A stretch of 30,623 bases of DNA, from NCBI GenBank assembly GCA_002372465.1, contig DFGW01000141.1, forward strand, positions 1 to 30,623, given 5' to 3'. Below, piece after piece: positions 8,050 to 15,364 of this stretch. The position numbers and the translations under genes were made by a program. The stretch is from Butyrivibrio sp. UBA3740 (GTDB lineage Bacteria; Bacillota; Clostridia; Lachnospirales; Lachnospiraceae). The notes beneath the pieces are model-generated. The model was given only the letters and a program-made list of their open reading frames with translations, did not search any database and was not told the origin of the DNA. How positions within the stretch are numbered: the first letter of the stretch is position 1; each line of letters begins with the position of its first letter.

Positions 8050-9276
8050 TCACTTGAGATAATTCCAAGGACTTACATAGTTTCCGTTAAGACGTACACC
8101 AAAATGAAGGTGTGGTCCTGTTGATCTTCCGGTAGAACCTACAGCACCGATCTTGGTGCCGGCTGTAACATCCTGCCCCTTTGATACATACAAAGCAGAG
8201 CAGTGCATATAGATAGTGTAAAGTCCGTTTCCATGGCTGATCATAATGTAATTACCCATTGTCGAGTTGTAATCAGCCGCTGCAACAGTACCATTATAAG
8301 CCGCTAAAATTGCTGAACCTGACGGCGCAGCCAGATCTATTCCGTTGTGCATCTTCTCAATTCCAAGAGTAGGATGCATTCTCATGCCATAGTTGTCAGA
8401 AATTCTGGTGTAGTTCGGGCAAGGCCAGGTGAACATTCCACCGTCATACTTATACTTGTTGTAGAGCTCTGCCTTGTCAGCCGCAACCTCTTTTTCCAGA
8501 GCCGCGATAGCTGCATTCTCAGCCTTTATCTCAGCCTCGTACTCAGCAATGGCAGCTTCCTTACTGGAAATATCGGATTTTACTGCTGAAAGCTCGGAAT
8601 TCTTGGCATCAATAAGAGACTGAAGGTTGCCCTCCTCTTCCTCTTTTGCAGCCTTGGCTTCATTAAGGGTCTCTCTCTCCTCCTCCAGGGCCTCCTTGGT
8701 GAGTCTTATGAGCTCAGTGGTGGAGATGTACTCATTAAGCTTCTGCCTGTCATAGGAAGAAAGCATCTCTATGTACTCAGCCTTGTTCAGCATATCCGAA
8801 AAGCTTCCGGACTCCATAAGTAATTCTAAATAAAGCGTATCGCCTCTCTCGTACATAAATTTGATACGCTTCTTCATAGCCTCATATTGAGCCTGCTGGA
8901 TAGCTTCCGCTTCCTCAAGCTCAGCTGTTGTGGTCTCTATCTGTTGTTCTTTCTCAGTGATCTCCTGATTGAGGGAATCAATTTTGCTCTGGATATCGGA
9001 GAGCTGCCCGTCAAGCTGGGTGATGTATTTATTCAGGTCTGACTTGCTTGCTTCAAGCTCTTTTTTGACTTTCTCCAGGTCAGTCTTGGCATTCTTAAGG
9101 CTGTCTCTCTCCTTCTTAGCTGCACTGATCTGGTTTTCCTTGGCTTTGATAGACTCCTCAGTAACCGCTGCGTTGCTGGCAAAAGAGCTGCCTGCTACGG
9201 CTAAAGTGATCGTAAGAACACACAACAGGGCTCCAAATATTCTTTTTACGGTTCCTGTCAAAAAATTGTTCATCAT
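8050..9276 (-). CDS. Secreted coiled-coil M23 peptidoglycan hydrolase (EnvC/PcsB-like)
   Basis: A 408-aa exported protein. A signal peptide (~1-35, cleavage likely near SSFASNA) leads into a long coiled coil (~37-265, rich in Lys, Glu, Gln and Ala). A C-terminal LytM/M23 domain (~300-405) follows, with zinc ligands in HNGID and HLHFG. FtsX is known to bind coiled-coil hydrolases or activators of this shape (PcsB, RipC, EnvC), and the gene begins immediately after the ftsX stop (TAA then ATGATG), so translational coupling is likely. Because the zinc ligands are present it may be an active endopeptidase, unlike the degenerate LytM domain of E. coli EnvC. Either of the two adjacent ATGs could be the start. 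Confidence 0.92.
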   Translation of the reverse strand: MMNNFLTGTVKRIFGALLCVLTITLAVAGSSFASNAAVTEESIKAKENQISAAKKERDSLKNAKTDLEKVKKELEASKSDLNKYITQLDGQLSDIQSKIDSLNQEITEKEQQIETTTAELEEAEAIQQAQYEAMKKRIKFMYERGDTLYLELLMESGSFSDMLNKAEYIEMLSSYDRQKLNEYISTTELIRLTKEALEEERETLNEAKAAKEEEEGNLQSLIDAKNSELSAVKSDISSKEAAIAEYEAEIKAENAAIAALEKEVAADKAELYNKYKYDGGMFTWPCPNYTRISDNYGMRMHPTLGIEKMHNGIDLAAPSGSAILAAYNGTVAAADYNSTMGNYIMISHGNGLYTIYMHCSALYVSKGQDVTAGTKIGAVGSTGRSTGPHLHFGVRLNGNYVSPWNYLK

Positions 9277-10173
9277 TTATACGTGCAGGTGCTTCCTTAC
9301 TGTAATGAAACTTCCCAAGAAACCGATGCCGATTCCAAGAAGCAGTGAGATTGGAATCAACTTGTTGAATATTGTCTCAACCGGCAGGAAGTTAAGGAGG
9401 GAACTGAGCATGGTAAACTTGGAAATAACATAGGTTATCGCATGCTGATACACAAAATAAATGATAACAAGCGGAATGATCGAGCCGATAAGTCCGATCA
9501 GAATACCTTCAACAACGAATGGCGCTCTTACGAAAAAGTCCGTAGCACCAATATACTTCATGATATTGATCTCGTCCTTTCGAACCGAGATACCCATAGT
9601 TACAGTATTGCTGATAAGGAATATGGAAACCAGCAAAAGAATTATGATAATACCCGCAGAAACATAAGCGATAAGCAGGTTCAGGCCACTTAAGGTTGTA
9701 GCCGTAACCTCTGATCTGTTTACCTCACGGACCACTGTGATGGACTCAATGTAGGTAACCAGTGCCTGCTGCATGGATACATCATTAAGGTAAATCTGGA
9801 GGTTGGCAGAATCTGCCAGAGGATTCTCTGTGAATCCGTCAGCATACTCCCCAAGATACTCCTCCTTGAAGCCTTCCCATGCCTCATCTGCTGATACATA
9901 GGTGATCTCTCTTACTTCAGTCCTCTTCTCCAGGTCACTCTTTACTGCCAGGATCTCTTCCTCGCTGGTTCCCTCATTGAAGAATACGGTTACTGAAACG
10001 CCTTCCTCTGCAGTCTTTACCACATTCTGGAAGTTTGTAATAACAGCATAAAACAACCCAAACAGAAACAGACAAGCTGTGATGGTGGCTATGGAAGCCA
10101 GTGTGTACCATTTGTTCCTGCCCAGGTTCTTAAATCCTTGTCCAATGGTGTAAAAGAAACTATTAATCCTCAT
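9277..10173 (-). CDS. ftsX: Cell division ABC transporter permease FtsX
   Basis: FtsX is the membrane half of the FtsEX complex, which couples cytoplasmic ATP hydrolysis to activation of wall hydrolases outside. The 298-aa product has the expected plan: a short cytoplasmic N-terminus, helix 1 (~24-46), a large extracellular loop (~47-170) that should contact the M23 protein, and three C-terminal helices (~172-195, ~218-245, ~268-290). Its ATG overlaps the ftsE coding end by 11 bases, and its stop touches the start of the hydrolase gene, so the three are almost certainly made together. Confidence 0.96.
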   Translation of the reverse strand: MRINSFFYTIGQGFKNLGRNKWYTLASIATITACLFLFGLFYAVITNFQNVVKTAEEGVSVTVFFNEGTSEEEILAVKSDLEKRTEVREITYVSADEAWEGFKEEYLGEYADGFTENPLADSANLQIYLNDVSMQQALVTYIESITVVREVNRSEVTATTLSGLNLLIAYVSAGIIIILLLVSIFLISNTVTMGISVRKDEINIMKYIGATDFFVRAPFVVEGILIGLIGSIIPLVIIYFVYQHAITYVISKFTMLSSLLNFLPVETIFNKLIPISLLLGIGIGFLGSFITVRKHLHV

Positions 10174-10903
10174 CGATGTACATACCCTCTTCCTCGTCCT
10201 CTATGATGACGCCCTTTTTCATGGTAATAACTCTTTTCTTCATAGCATTAACTATCTCTCTGTTATGAGTAACCACTATGACGGTTGTACCGTTTTCATT
10301 GATCTGCTCCATGAGTTTCATAATTTCCCATGAATTATTAGGATCCAGGTTTCCGGTTGGCTCATCTGCCAAAAGAATTGCCGGCTTGTTTACCAAAGCT
10401 CTGGCAAGGGCAACCCTTTGCTGCTCACCTCCGGAAAGCTGATTGATCTTGTTCTTGTACTTACCAGCCAGGTTAACTGTGGCAAGAATAGAGGGAACGT
10501 TCCTCTTGATATCCCTTCCGGGAGTCTGTATGATTCGCTGTGCAAAGGCAACGTTCTCATACACGTTTCTGTCCTTAAGGAGTCTGAAATCCTGGAATAC
10601 TATTCCCAGATTCCTTCTGAACTTAGGGATCTTGCTGTGCTTGATCCTTCTGAGGTTATAGCCAAGTACTGTGATCTCTCCGTCCGTAGGAACAAGCTCC
10701 CTCAGAAGAAGCTTGATCAAAGTGGACTTACCTGATCCGCTATCACCCACTATAAAAACAAATTCACCCCTCTTTATATGAAGGGTGACTCCGTTTAAGG
10801 CAGGCGCACCCGTCGAATATGATTTGGTCACGTTCTCAAGCGTGATGATCTCATCGCTGGGGATCTGCCTGTTTGATCTTCTTTTTCTGTATCCTCTTTC
10901 CAT
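10163..10903 (-). CDS. ftsE: Cell division ATP-binding protein FtsE
   Basis: FtsE is the ATPase of the FtsEX divisome complex. The 246-aa product shows Walker A GDSGSGKST, the Q-loop VFQDFRLL, the signature LSGGEQQRVA, Walker B ILLADEPTGNLDP and the switch-loop VTHN. The ATG at 10903 has GAGGAG about 5 bases upstream. It carries a basic N-terminal extension of ~18 residues and an acidic tail compared with the usual ~228 aa, which is a modest variation. It is the first structural gene after a structured element that separates it from the CdaR-type regulator. Confidence 0.96.
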   Translation of the reverse strand: MERGYRKRRSNRQIPSDEIITLENVTKSYSTGAPALNGVTLHIKRGEFVFIVGDSGSGKSTLIKLLLRELVPTDGEITVLGYNLRRIKHSKIPKFRRNLGIVFQDFRLLKDRNVYENVAFAQRIIQTPGRDIKRNVPSILATVNLAGKYKNKINQLSGGEQQRVALARALVNKPAILLADEPTGNLDPNNSWEIMKLMEQINENGTTVIVVTHNREIVNAMKKRVITMKKGVIIEDEEEGMYIDED

Positions 10904-10933
10904 ACAACTCCTCTTAAAACTCTTGTAGTATTA

Positions 10934-10993
10934 GTGATATACGGATTGCCATGTGCAAGCACAGAACCATGTGACCTTGAATCCTCATATCAC
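10934..10993 (-). repeat. Structured intergenic element, copy 1 (cdaR/ftsE)
   Basis: GTGATAT (10934-10940) and ATATCAC (10987-10993) are perfect inverted arms, followed inside by GGATT (10943-10947) and AATCC (10980-10984). The centre contains CCATGTG twice. The right arm overlaps the TGA stop of the upstream regulator gene (10990-10992). The arms match those of elements at 22342-22386 and 29940-30104, so this is one family. No T-run follows, so it is not a standard terminator. Confidence 0.68.
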
Positions 10994-12072
10994 GTAAATT
11001 TCTCCATGTACTTCATATATCTTACAACCATAAGTGCGATTTTGAAAGTAATTGCGTCGTCAAACACTCTAAGGTCAAGCCCGGTGCTCTTTTGAAGCTT
11101 GTCCAGTCTGTACACGAGAGTATTCCTATGAATGAACAGCTGTCTGGATGTCTCTGATACATTAAGACTGTTCTCAAAGAACTTATCAATGGTGGTCAAA
11201 GTCTCCATGTCGAACTCATCGGGATTCCTTCCGCCAAAGATCTCCTTGATAAACATCTTGCAAAGAGGGATAGGAAGCTGATAGATAAGTCTTCCGATTC
11301 CCAGCTCGCTGTAGCAGATAACCTTGCGCTCGTCGAAGAATATCTTGCCTACATCCAGGGCCATCTTGGCTTCCTTGTAGGAACGGCTCACTTCCTTGAT
11401 CTCACCAACAACTGTACCGTATGCGACCCTGACTCCTGTAAGGCCTTCCTTCTCAAGACTGTTCAGGATCTCTTCTGCTGCCTTGGCTATCTCCGCAGGC
11501 TTTAATATGTCGCTTACATCCTTGACTACAATTACATTGTCCTCGTCAACTTCCGTGACAAAGTCAGTCCCATTCTGAGCGCAGGTCCTTGTGAGCTCCA
11601 AGACATTAGTGTCCCTTCCGCCGGCACATTCAACGATCATTGCAACTCTCTTGGAATCGCTCTGAATGTGGAGCTTCTTGGCTCTGGAATAAATATCCAC
11701 CAGAAGGAGATTATCAAGAAGCAGGTTCTTGATGAAGTTGTCCTTATCAAACCTCTCCTTGTATGCCACCAGAAGGCTCTGGATCTGATATGCGATCATC
11801 TTACCCAGCATGTAGACATTGTCTCCGCTGCCGGTACAGATAAGAATATATTCCAGCTGCTGCTCATCATAAATCTTAAAGTACTGGTATCCCTGTATCT
11901 CCTGAGAGTCTGCGGGAGACTCAACAAAATCTCTGGCAGATGCAGATACATTACCTATATCCGTCGTGGTGGAGGCGACCTCCTTACCATCAATATCAAG
12001 CACCGCCAAGTCAACATGGGCGATGTTCTTAAGGCCATCAATAGTATTCTGCAAAATCTGATTGGAAATCAT
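10990..12072 (-). CDS. CdaR-family transcriptional regulator (PucR-type helix-turn-helix)
   Basis: A 360-aa regulator. The N-terminal domain (~1-125) resembles the sugar-diacid recognition domain of CdaR proteins, the middle (~130-270) looks like the CdaR GGDEF-like domain, and the end (~300-350) is a PucR-type helix-turn-helix with NVSETSRQLFIHRNTLVYRL. Relatives respond to sugar acids or related metabolites, but no such catabolic genes are near. I choose the ATG at 12072 (MISNQILQNTIDG), the usual N-terminus of this group. The frame extends to a TTG at 12102 that has no ribosome binding site. Its stop lies inside the structured element before ftsE, so it may be co-transcribed with ftsEX; the ligand is unknown. 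Confidence 0.88.
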   Translation of the reverse strand: MISNQILQNTIDGLKNIAHVDLAVLDIDGKEVASTTTDIGNVSASARDFVESPADSQEIQGYQYFKIYDEQQLEYILICTGSGDNVYMLGKMIAYQIQSLLVAYKERFDKDNFIKNLLLDNLLLVDIYSRAKKLHIQSDSKRVAMIVECAGGRDTNVLELTRTCAQNGTDFVTEVDEDNVIVVKDVSDILKPAEIAKAAEEILNSLEKEGLTGVRVAYGTVVGEIKEVSRSYKEAKMALDVGKIFFDERKVICYSELGIGRLIYQLPIPLCKMFIKEIFGGRNPDEFDMETLTTIDKFFENSLNVSETSRQLFIHRNTLVYRLDKLQKSTGLDLRVFDDAITFKIALMVVRYMKYMEKFT

Positions 12073-12274
12073 CTGACACTCTTTCTTGCACGCTGTGCAC
12101 AATGGGAATATGGATTGTTAAAAGACCCTTTTACAACCTTGATACCCATTTTAATATAAATATACAAAAAAATCCACACTCACATAGGTGTTTTTTGTCT
12201 ATTTTTAAAAAATCGCTAGTAAAAAGTTACAAAAACGCCCCCTTATTTTTGCCATGCTTATGGATTTTATCCTC
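12073..12274. other. A/T-rich divergent spacer between the regulator and yjfB-type genes
   Basis: This segment should hold the promoter of the regulator gene on the minus strand. Several A/T-rich -10-like strings occur (for example TAAAAT at about 12150-12155 on the minus strand), but none has a convincing -35 at 16-18 bases. I see no gene, RNA structure or repeat in it. Confidence 0.4.
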
Positions 12275-12301
12275 TCAATATTTATACTAAAGTGCCGATA
12301 T
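12275..12301 (+). promoter_or_regulatory. Sigma-D/sigma-28-type promoter of the YjfB-type gene
   Basis: GCCGATAT at 12294-12301 matches the flagellar sigma factor -10 consensus at all eight positions. TCAA at 12275-12278 lies exactly 15 bases upstream and matches the TAAA -35 in three of four positions. The predicted start is about 40 bases before the start codon of a motility-family gene, which supports the call. Confidence 0.75.
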
Positions 12302-12346
12302 AAAAGATAGGATAAAGTGGATTTTATTCTTCACAAGGAGGTGCCT

Positions 12347-12535
12347 ATGGATATTCCTGCTTTATCGATGGCCTTATCTCAGAACAAGATTCTGAATGAT
12401 GTAGGTGTTGCCATGCTCTCAAAGAGTCTTGATACCATGCAGGATACAGGAGAAGCCATTGTAGCTTCAATTGACTCCATCCCGGAGACATCTGTAAATC
12501 CTGATATTGGAGGAAACATCGACATCAGGGTATGA
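12347..12535 (+). CDS. YjfB-family putative motility protein
   Basis: A 62-aa protein with the features of the YjfB family. The N-terminus is MDIPALSMALSQ, a helical middle has the SKSLDTMQDTGEA pattern, and a short C-terminal motif reads NPDIGGNIDIRV. No signal peptide or membrane helix is present. YjfB-type proteins are annotated as putative motility proteins from their occurrence and regulation; no biochemical role is established. The ATG at 12347 follows a full AAGGAGGT (12335-12342) by 4 bases. The frame stays open to an ATG at 12317 that lacks a ribosome binding site. It is one of only two plus-strand genes here and has its own sigma-D-type promoter, so the host is probably flagellated or descended from a flagellated lineage. 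Confidence 0.85.
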   Translation: MDIPALSMALSQNKILNDVGVAMLSKSLDTMQDTGEAIVASIDSIPETSVNPDIGGNIDIRV

Positions 12536-12566
12536 ACGCCATCACGTGATGTGCATTCGCACAAAA

Positions 12567-12597
12567 AGCCCACTGCCTTTATGGCAATGGGCTTTTT
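12567..12597. terminator. Bidirectional terminator between yjfB-type and CPBP genes
   Basis: AGCCCA-c-TGCC (12567-12577) pairs with GGCA-a-TGGGCT (12583-12593) with one internal mismatch. T-runs flank it on both strands (12593-12597 on plus; the A-run at 12563-12567 reads as T on minus). It lies between convergent genes, 32 bases after the yjfB-type stop and just beyond the CPBP stop at 12601. Two small palindromes, CATCACGTGATG (12540-12551) and TGTGC/GCACA (12550-12563), precede it. Confidence 0.88.
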
Positions 12598-12600
12598 AAA

Positions 12601-13524
12601 TTATGTCAGTGATAAAAGAAATTCAATTATTATCATATATGCCAGTGAAATAAACACAGCCAGTATAAGTGGGAATGTTATAAGCTTGTATCCCTGCTTC
12701 CTGCATTTGGGAATTGCGGCAAAAAAGGCTTTTCTGCCCTCCACCTCTGAGATCTTGTATACCACGCACAGAGCAAGAGGTGTTATGATAACCGCGGCGA
12801 TGAAATACAATCCTATGCTGATCCATTTAAGATCTCCGGAGGCAAAACCGTCAATGTACTGACTTGCCTCTGAAAAAGCATCACTGCTGGAAAACATCGC
12901 GATCACCTCAATGGAATTAAAGATTCCATGTGCGATCAGCGAAGACCATACACTTCCGGTAGCCTCTACCAAAAGCGCCAGCATAACTCCCATAACCGCG
13001 CCATATGCAAACTGGTTAAAGTTAAGGTGAATAAGCCCAAACAATACTGCCGACAAAATGATGGAACCCATTATCCTTCCTGTCCTTTGGTAACTCTGAA
13101 GAAGTACGCCTCTAAAGACCACCTCCTCAACAAAGGGTCCGAAGATACCGACGCAGATGAGCACCTGCCATGCCGGAAGGGAAAGAATCTCATCAGCGAT
13201 TGCAAGCACTGTATTATCCACAAACAGCATGCTTATGGAATTCACAAAGGTGATAAGCGGATATACCAGCAACACGTAAAGCAGTGTAAGGAGAATTGAT
13301 TTAAACTTTATCCTCTTAAAGATAATGACATTTCCAAGTCTCTCCCCGTGGAAAAGAACCACTGCAAGAACCGGAATAAGTACAACCATCTCGCTTAAGA
13401 CGTTGTTGGCTATGATGTCCAGACTTCCGCCTCTGAAATTAACCCAGACAGTATAAAGAACTGTCAGGGCCATTGTTGATATTATGGCATAAAGATATGC
13501 TCTGTTGGCTTTTTTGTAGTCCAT
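12601..13524 (-). CDS. CPBP-family intramembrane metalloprotease
   Basis: A 307-aa polytopic membrane protein with about eight hydrophobic segments. The CPBP (Abi/CAAX protease-like) motifs are visible: EEVVFRG (Glu-Glu-x3-Arg), then FGLIHLNFNQF with the first His, and HGIFNS with the His/Asn pair. These residues form the proposed metalloprotease site within the membrane. Family members process prenylated proteins, peptides or signalling factors; no substrate is suggested here. The ATG at 13524 is 4 bases after the cvfB stop, with GGAGAG 8 bases upstream, so translation is probably coupled. An in-frame ATG at 13542 would overlap cvfB. Last gene of the thioesterase-cvfB-CPBP unit. Confidence 0.9.
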   Translation of the reverse strand: MDYKKANRAYLYAIISTMALTVLYTVWVNFRGGSLDIIANNVLSEMVVLIPVLAVVLFHGERLGNVIIFKRIKFKSILLTLLYVLLVYPLITFVNSISMLFVDNTVLAIADEILSLPAWQVLICVGIFGPFVEEVVFRGVLLQSYQRTGRIMGSIILSAVLFGLIHLNFNQFAYGAVMGVMLALLVEATGSVWSSLIAHGIFNSIEVIAMFSSSDAFSEASQYIDGFASGDLKWISIGLYFIAAVIITPLALCVVYKISEVEGRKAFFAAIPKCRKQGYKLITFPLILAVFISLAYMIIIEFLLSLT

Positions 13525-13528
13525 ATGC

Positions 13529-14362
13529 TTATCTCTCCACAATAGAATCGGGCTTTATTTCGATCTTGCCCTCTTTTAGCAGTCTTCCTACCGCTCTCTT
13601 AAATTCATTCTTGCTCATCCCGGTCTTCTCACGGAGAAGTTCAGGGGAAGCCTTGTCAGTAAAGGGAAGCTTTCCACCATTTTGCTGTATCATTGAAAGG
13701 ATCTTCTCTGCATCGGTATCCATCTGAAGATATGCCTTTTCACGAAGACTTAAGTTAAGCCTTCCGTCCTCTTTAACAGAAGATACTCTTGCTGATACAC
13801 TGTCTCCAATCTTTACATTCCCGTAGAGCTCCTTCTTGGGAATAAGGGCGGAATAGATATCATCAACCGCCACAAAGGCGCCGAAATTATCACTGATCTC
13901 GTAGACCGTACCGATAACCTTGTCATCCTTCTTGTAGGGGCTGTCATTTCTAAGATACTCGTATACGTTCATGGTGACGCAAAGACGGCTAGATTTGTCA
14001 ATGTACATTGCACACAGAACCTCTTCTCCGGTTTTAACCTTCCTGGTCTGCTCCTTAAAAGGAAGAAGCACATCCTTCTCAAGTCCCCAGTCCATGAAAG
14101 CGCCAACCCTTGCCACATCCTTTACCTTAAGAAGCCTTACATCTCCCAGCATGATCTTGGGCTGTCTGGTAGTGGCGATGAGCCTGTCATCTGAATCCCT
14201 GTAGATAAATACCTCAAGCTCTTTTCCTATATCAGTACCCTCAGGGACCTGTTTAACGGGCAAAAGAACTTTCTCCTCCGCCCCGGGATCCTCCGAGAGA
14301 TAAACTCCGAAATCAACCTTCTTAACTACCTTAAGTGTCTGTTTTTCTCCTAACTTCAACAT
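13529..14362 (-). CDS. cvfB: S1-domain RNA-binding protein, CvfB family
   Basis: A 277-aa CvfB/YitL-type protein. Tandem S1-like beta-barrel domains cover ~1-210 (for example VGAFMDWGLEKDVLLP and FGAFVAVDDIYSALIP). A C-terminal winged helix (~215-272) shows the pattern LREKTGMSKNEFKRAVGRLL. CvfB proteins bind RNA and in Staphylococcus aureus affect virulence gene expression; the target here is not known. I place the start at the ATG at 14362 (GAGAGGA about 6 bases upstream), giving MLKLGEKQTL; the frame continues to 14377 without a good ribosome binding site. It lies 33 bases after the thioesterase stop. Confidence 0.9.
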   Translation of the reverse strand: MLKLGEKQTLKVVKKVDFGVYLSEDPGAEEKVLLPVKQVPEGTDIGKELEVFIYRDSDDRLIATTRQPKIMLGDVRLLKVKDVARVGAFMDWGLEKDVLLPFKEQTRKVKTGEEVLCAMYIDKSSRLCVTMNVYEYLRNDSPYKKDDKVIGTVYEISDNFGAFVAVDDIYSALIPKKELYGNVKIGDSVSARVSSVKEDGRLNLSLREKAYLQMDTDAEKILSMIQQNGGKLPFTDKASPELLREKTGMSKNEFKRAVGRLLKEGKIEIKPDSIVER

Positions 14363-14395
14363 ATTCCGTCCTCTCATTCTTAAAAAGCAGCTGCT

Positions 14396-15124
14396 TCACT
14401 GCGAAACCACCAGCTCCACAATACATACGGGGCTGTCCTGTGTATCCTTTAGACTTATAGTATAAGCCATTCTGTCATTTTTTGAAACTTTCACGATCTC
14501 AGGGATAAGCACATCCCCAAGTCTGGCCTGCTTCTTGTACTCCGCCCTCATTGATGTGACAGTTACATCCCTTCGGGGAAGAGAGTCTATTGCCATCCTT
14601 ATGTACTGACCATTGTTGACATGATTGTTGGTATCAAGGTTGTTACTTCTGACCACAATCTCCTCACCTTTGATGACTTCGCCCCCCGGAATCCGGATCT
14701 TCCTGTCTGCATATTCCATTTCAAGGCGCTGCTCAATGGGATAGGCTTCTACTATCTCGGGCGTCACACGGCTTGGGACATTCTTCTTAAAGTCAAAAAG
14801 CGTCCATACAGAGTTGGCCATAGCCAGTCTCTCACCTTCCTTTGTATCCATGAAGAAATTTCTTAAGCCAAAATATCCCTTGAGCTCATAGGGAATGGTT
14901 CCTATTGTCACATGCTCGCAGAGCTTTGGGTATCTTAAAACCTCTATCTGCCAGGAAGAAAGAACCCAGGCAATACCTCTTTCCCTTAAGTACTCCATAG
15001 TGGCCGGACCGTCCTGGGTCTGGAAGGTGGAACAGTCCTGAAAATAGTCTATCAGGGACTCCAAAGTGAGCGTAGCATTCTTATCAACTTCACTGTATCT
15101 GATCCTGGAATCGAAAGTATACAT
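14396..15124 (-). CDS. Acyl-ACP thioesterase (FatA/FatB-like)
   Basis: A 242-aa protein of the bacterial acyl-ACP thioesterase family. It releases free fatty acids from acyl carrier protein in the cytosol and so ends or diverts fatty acid synthesis. Two hot-dog folds are expected. The N-terminal one spans ~1-130 (FDSRIRYSEVDKNATLTL at the start), and the C-terminal one contains the conserved NNLDTNNHVNNGQY segment with Asn/His in the family pattern. The ATG at 15124 has AAGGAG 6 bases upstream. A tRNA-Gln gene and its terminator lie immediately upstream and no separate promoter is visible, so expression may depend on read-through. Confidence 0.9.
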   Translation of the reverse strand: MYTFDSRIRYSEVDKNATLTLESLIDYFQDCSTFQTQDGPATMEYLRERGIAWVLSSWQIEVLRYPKLCEHVTIGTIPYELKGYFGLRNFFMDTKEGERLAMANSVWTLFDFKKNVPSRVTPEIVEAYPIEQRLEMEYADRKIRIPGGEVIKGEEIVVRSNNLDTNNHVNNGQYIRMAIDSLPRRDVTVTSMRAEYKKQARLGDVLIPEIVKVSKNDRMAYTISLKDTQDSPVCIVELVVSQ

Positions 15125-15144
15125 TATAAGCTCCTTTCCCTATG

Positions 15145-15178
15145 AAAAAACCTCCCAGAACACCTGTCCTGAGAGGTT
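15145..15178 (-). terminator. Terminator between tRNA-Gln and the thioesterase gene
   Basis: On the minus strand AACCTCTCAGGA (15178-15167) pairs with TTCTGGGAGGTT (15160-15149) as a 12-bp stem with two G-U pairs and a 6-base loop. T residues continue to 15145. It begins 6 bases after the tRNA 3' end and ends about 20 bases before the thioesterase ATG. Confidence 0.85.
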
Positions 15179-15184
15179 AACTAG

Positions 15185-15257
15185 CTGGGCTAGTAGGATT
15201 CGAACCTACGTAATGACGGAGTCAGAGTCCGTTGCCTTACCGCTTGGCGATAGCCCA
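15185..15257 (-). tRNA. tRNA-Gln (anticodon CUG)
   Basis: A 73-base cloverleaf on the minus strand. The acceptor arm is TGGGCTA/TAGCCCA with a G discriminator, and the D arm is GCC/GGC. The anticodon stem ACGGA/TCCGT encloses loop CTCTGAC (anticodon CTG), and the T arm GTAGG/CCTAC encloses TTCGAAT. The U1-A72 pair and G73 are glutamine identity elements. No CCA is encoded; the bases after G73 are CTA. It lies between glnN and the thioesterase gene and has its own promoter and terminator. Confidence 0.95.
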
Positions 15258-15270
15258 TCGACAAGATTGT

Positions 15271-15299
15271 ATTATACGCAAATGTTTTGGAAAAAGCAA
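15271..15299 (-). promoter_or_regulatory. Promoter of tRNA-Gln
   Basis: TATAAT (minus strand 15276-15271, 6 of 6) lies 14 bases ahead of the mature tRNA 5' end. TTGCTT (15299-15294, matching TTG only) sits 17 bases upstream of it. Transcription should start near 15264, leaving a short 5' leader for RNase P. Confidence 0.72.
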
Positions 15300-15320
15300 G
15301 TACTTTTTTAAACTTTTTTT

Positions 15321-15351
15321 AAAAAGCCCCTTTAGCCTAAGCCAAAGGGGC
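15321..15351 (-). terminator. Terminator of glnN
   Basis: GCCCCTTT (minus strand 15351-15344) pairs with AAAGGGGC (15333-15326) around a 10-base loop, followed by five T residues (15325-15321) and an A/T-rich tail. It is 13 bases after the glnN stop. Confidence 0.88.
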
Positions 15352-15364
15352 ACAAATACCGGGT

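Noticed and set aside
10934..10993. Treating the GTGATAT elements as Rho-independent terminators
   Set aside because: None of the three is followed by a T-run on either strand, unlike the real terminators at 6652, 15145, 15321 and 28693.
15116..15128. TATAAT overlapping the thioesterase start codon as a promoter
   Set aside because: It would start transcription inside the gene and has no -35; it is a chance match in the ribosome binding site/start region.
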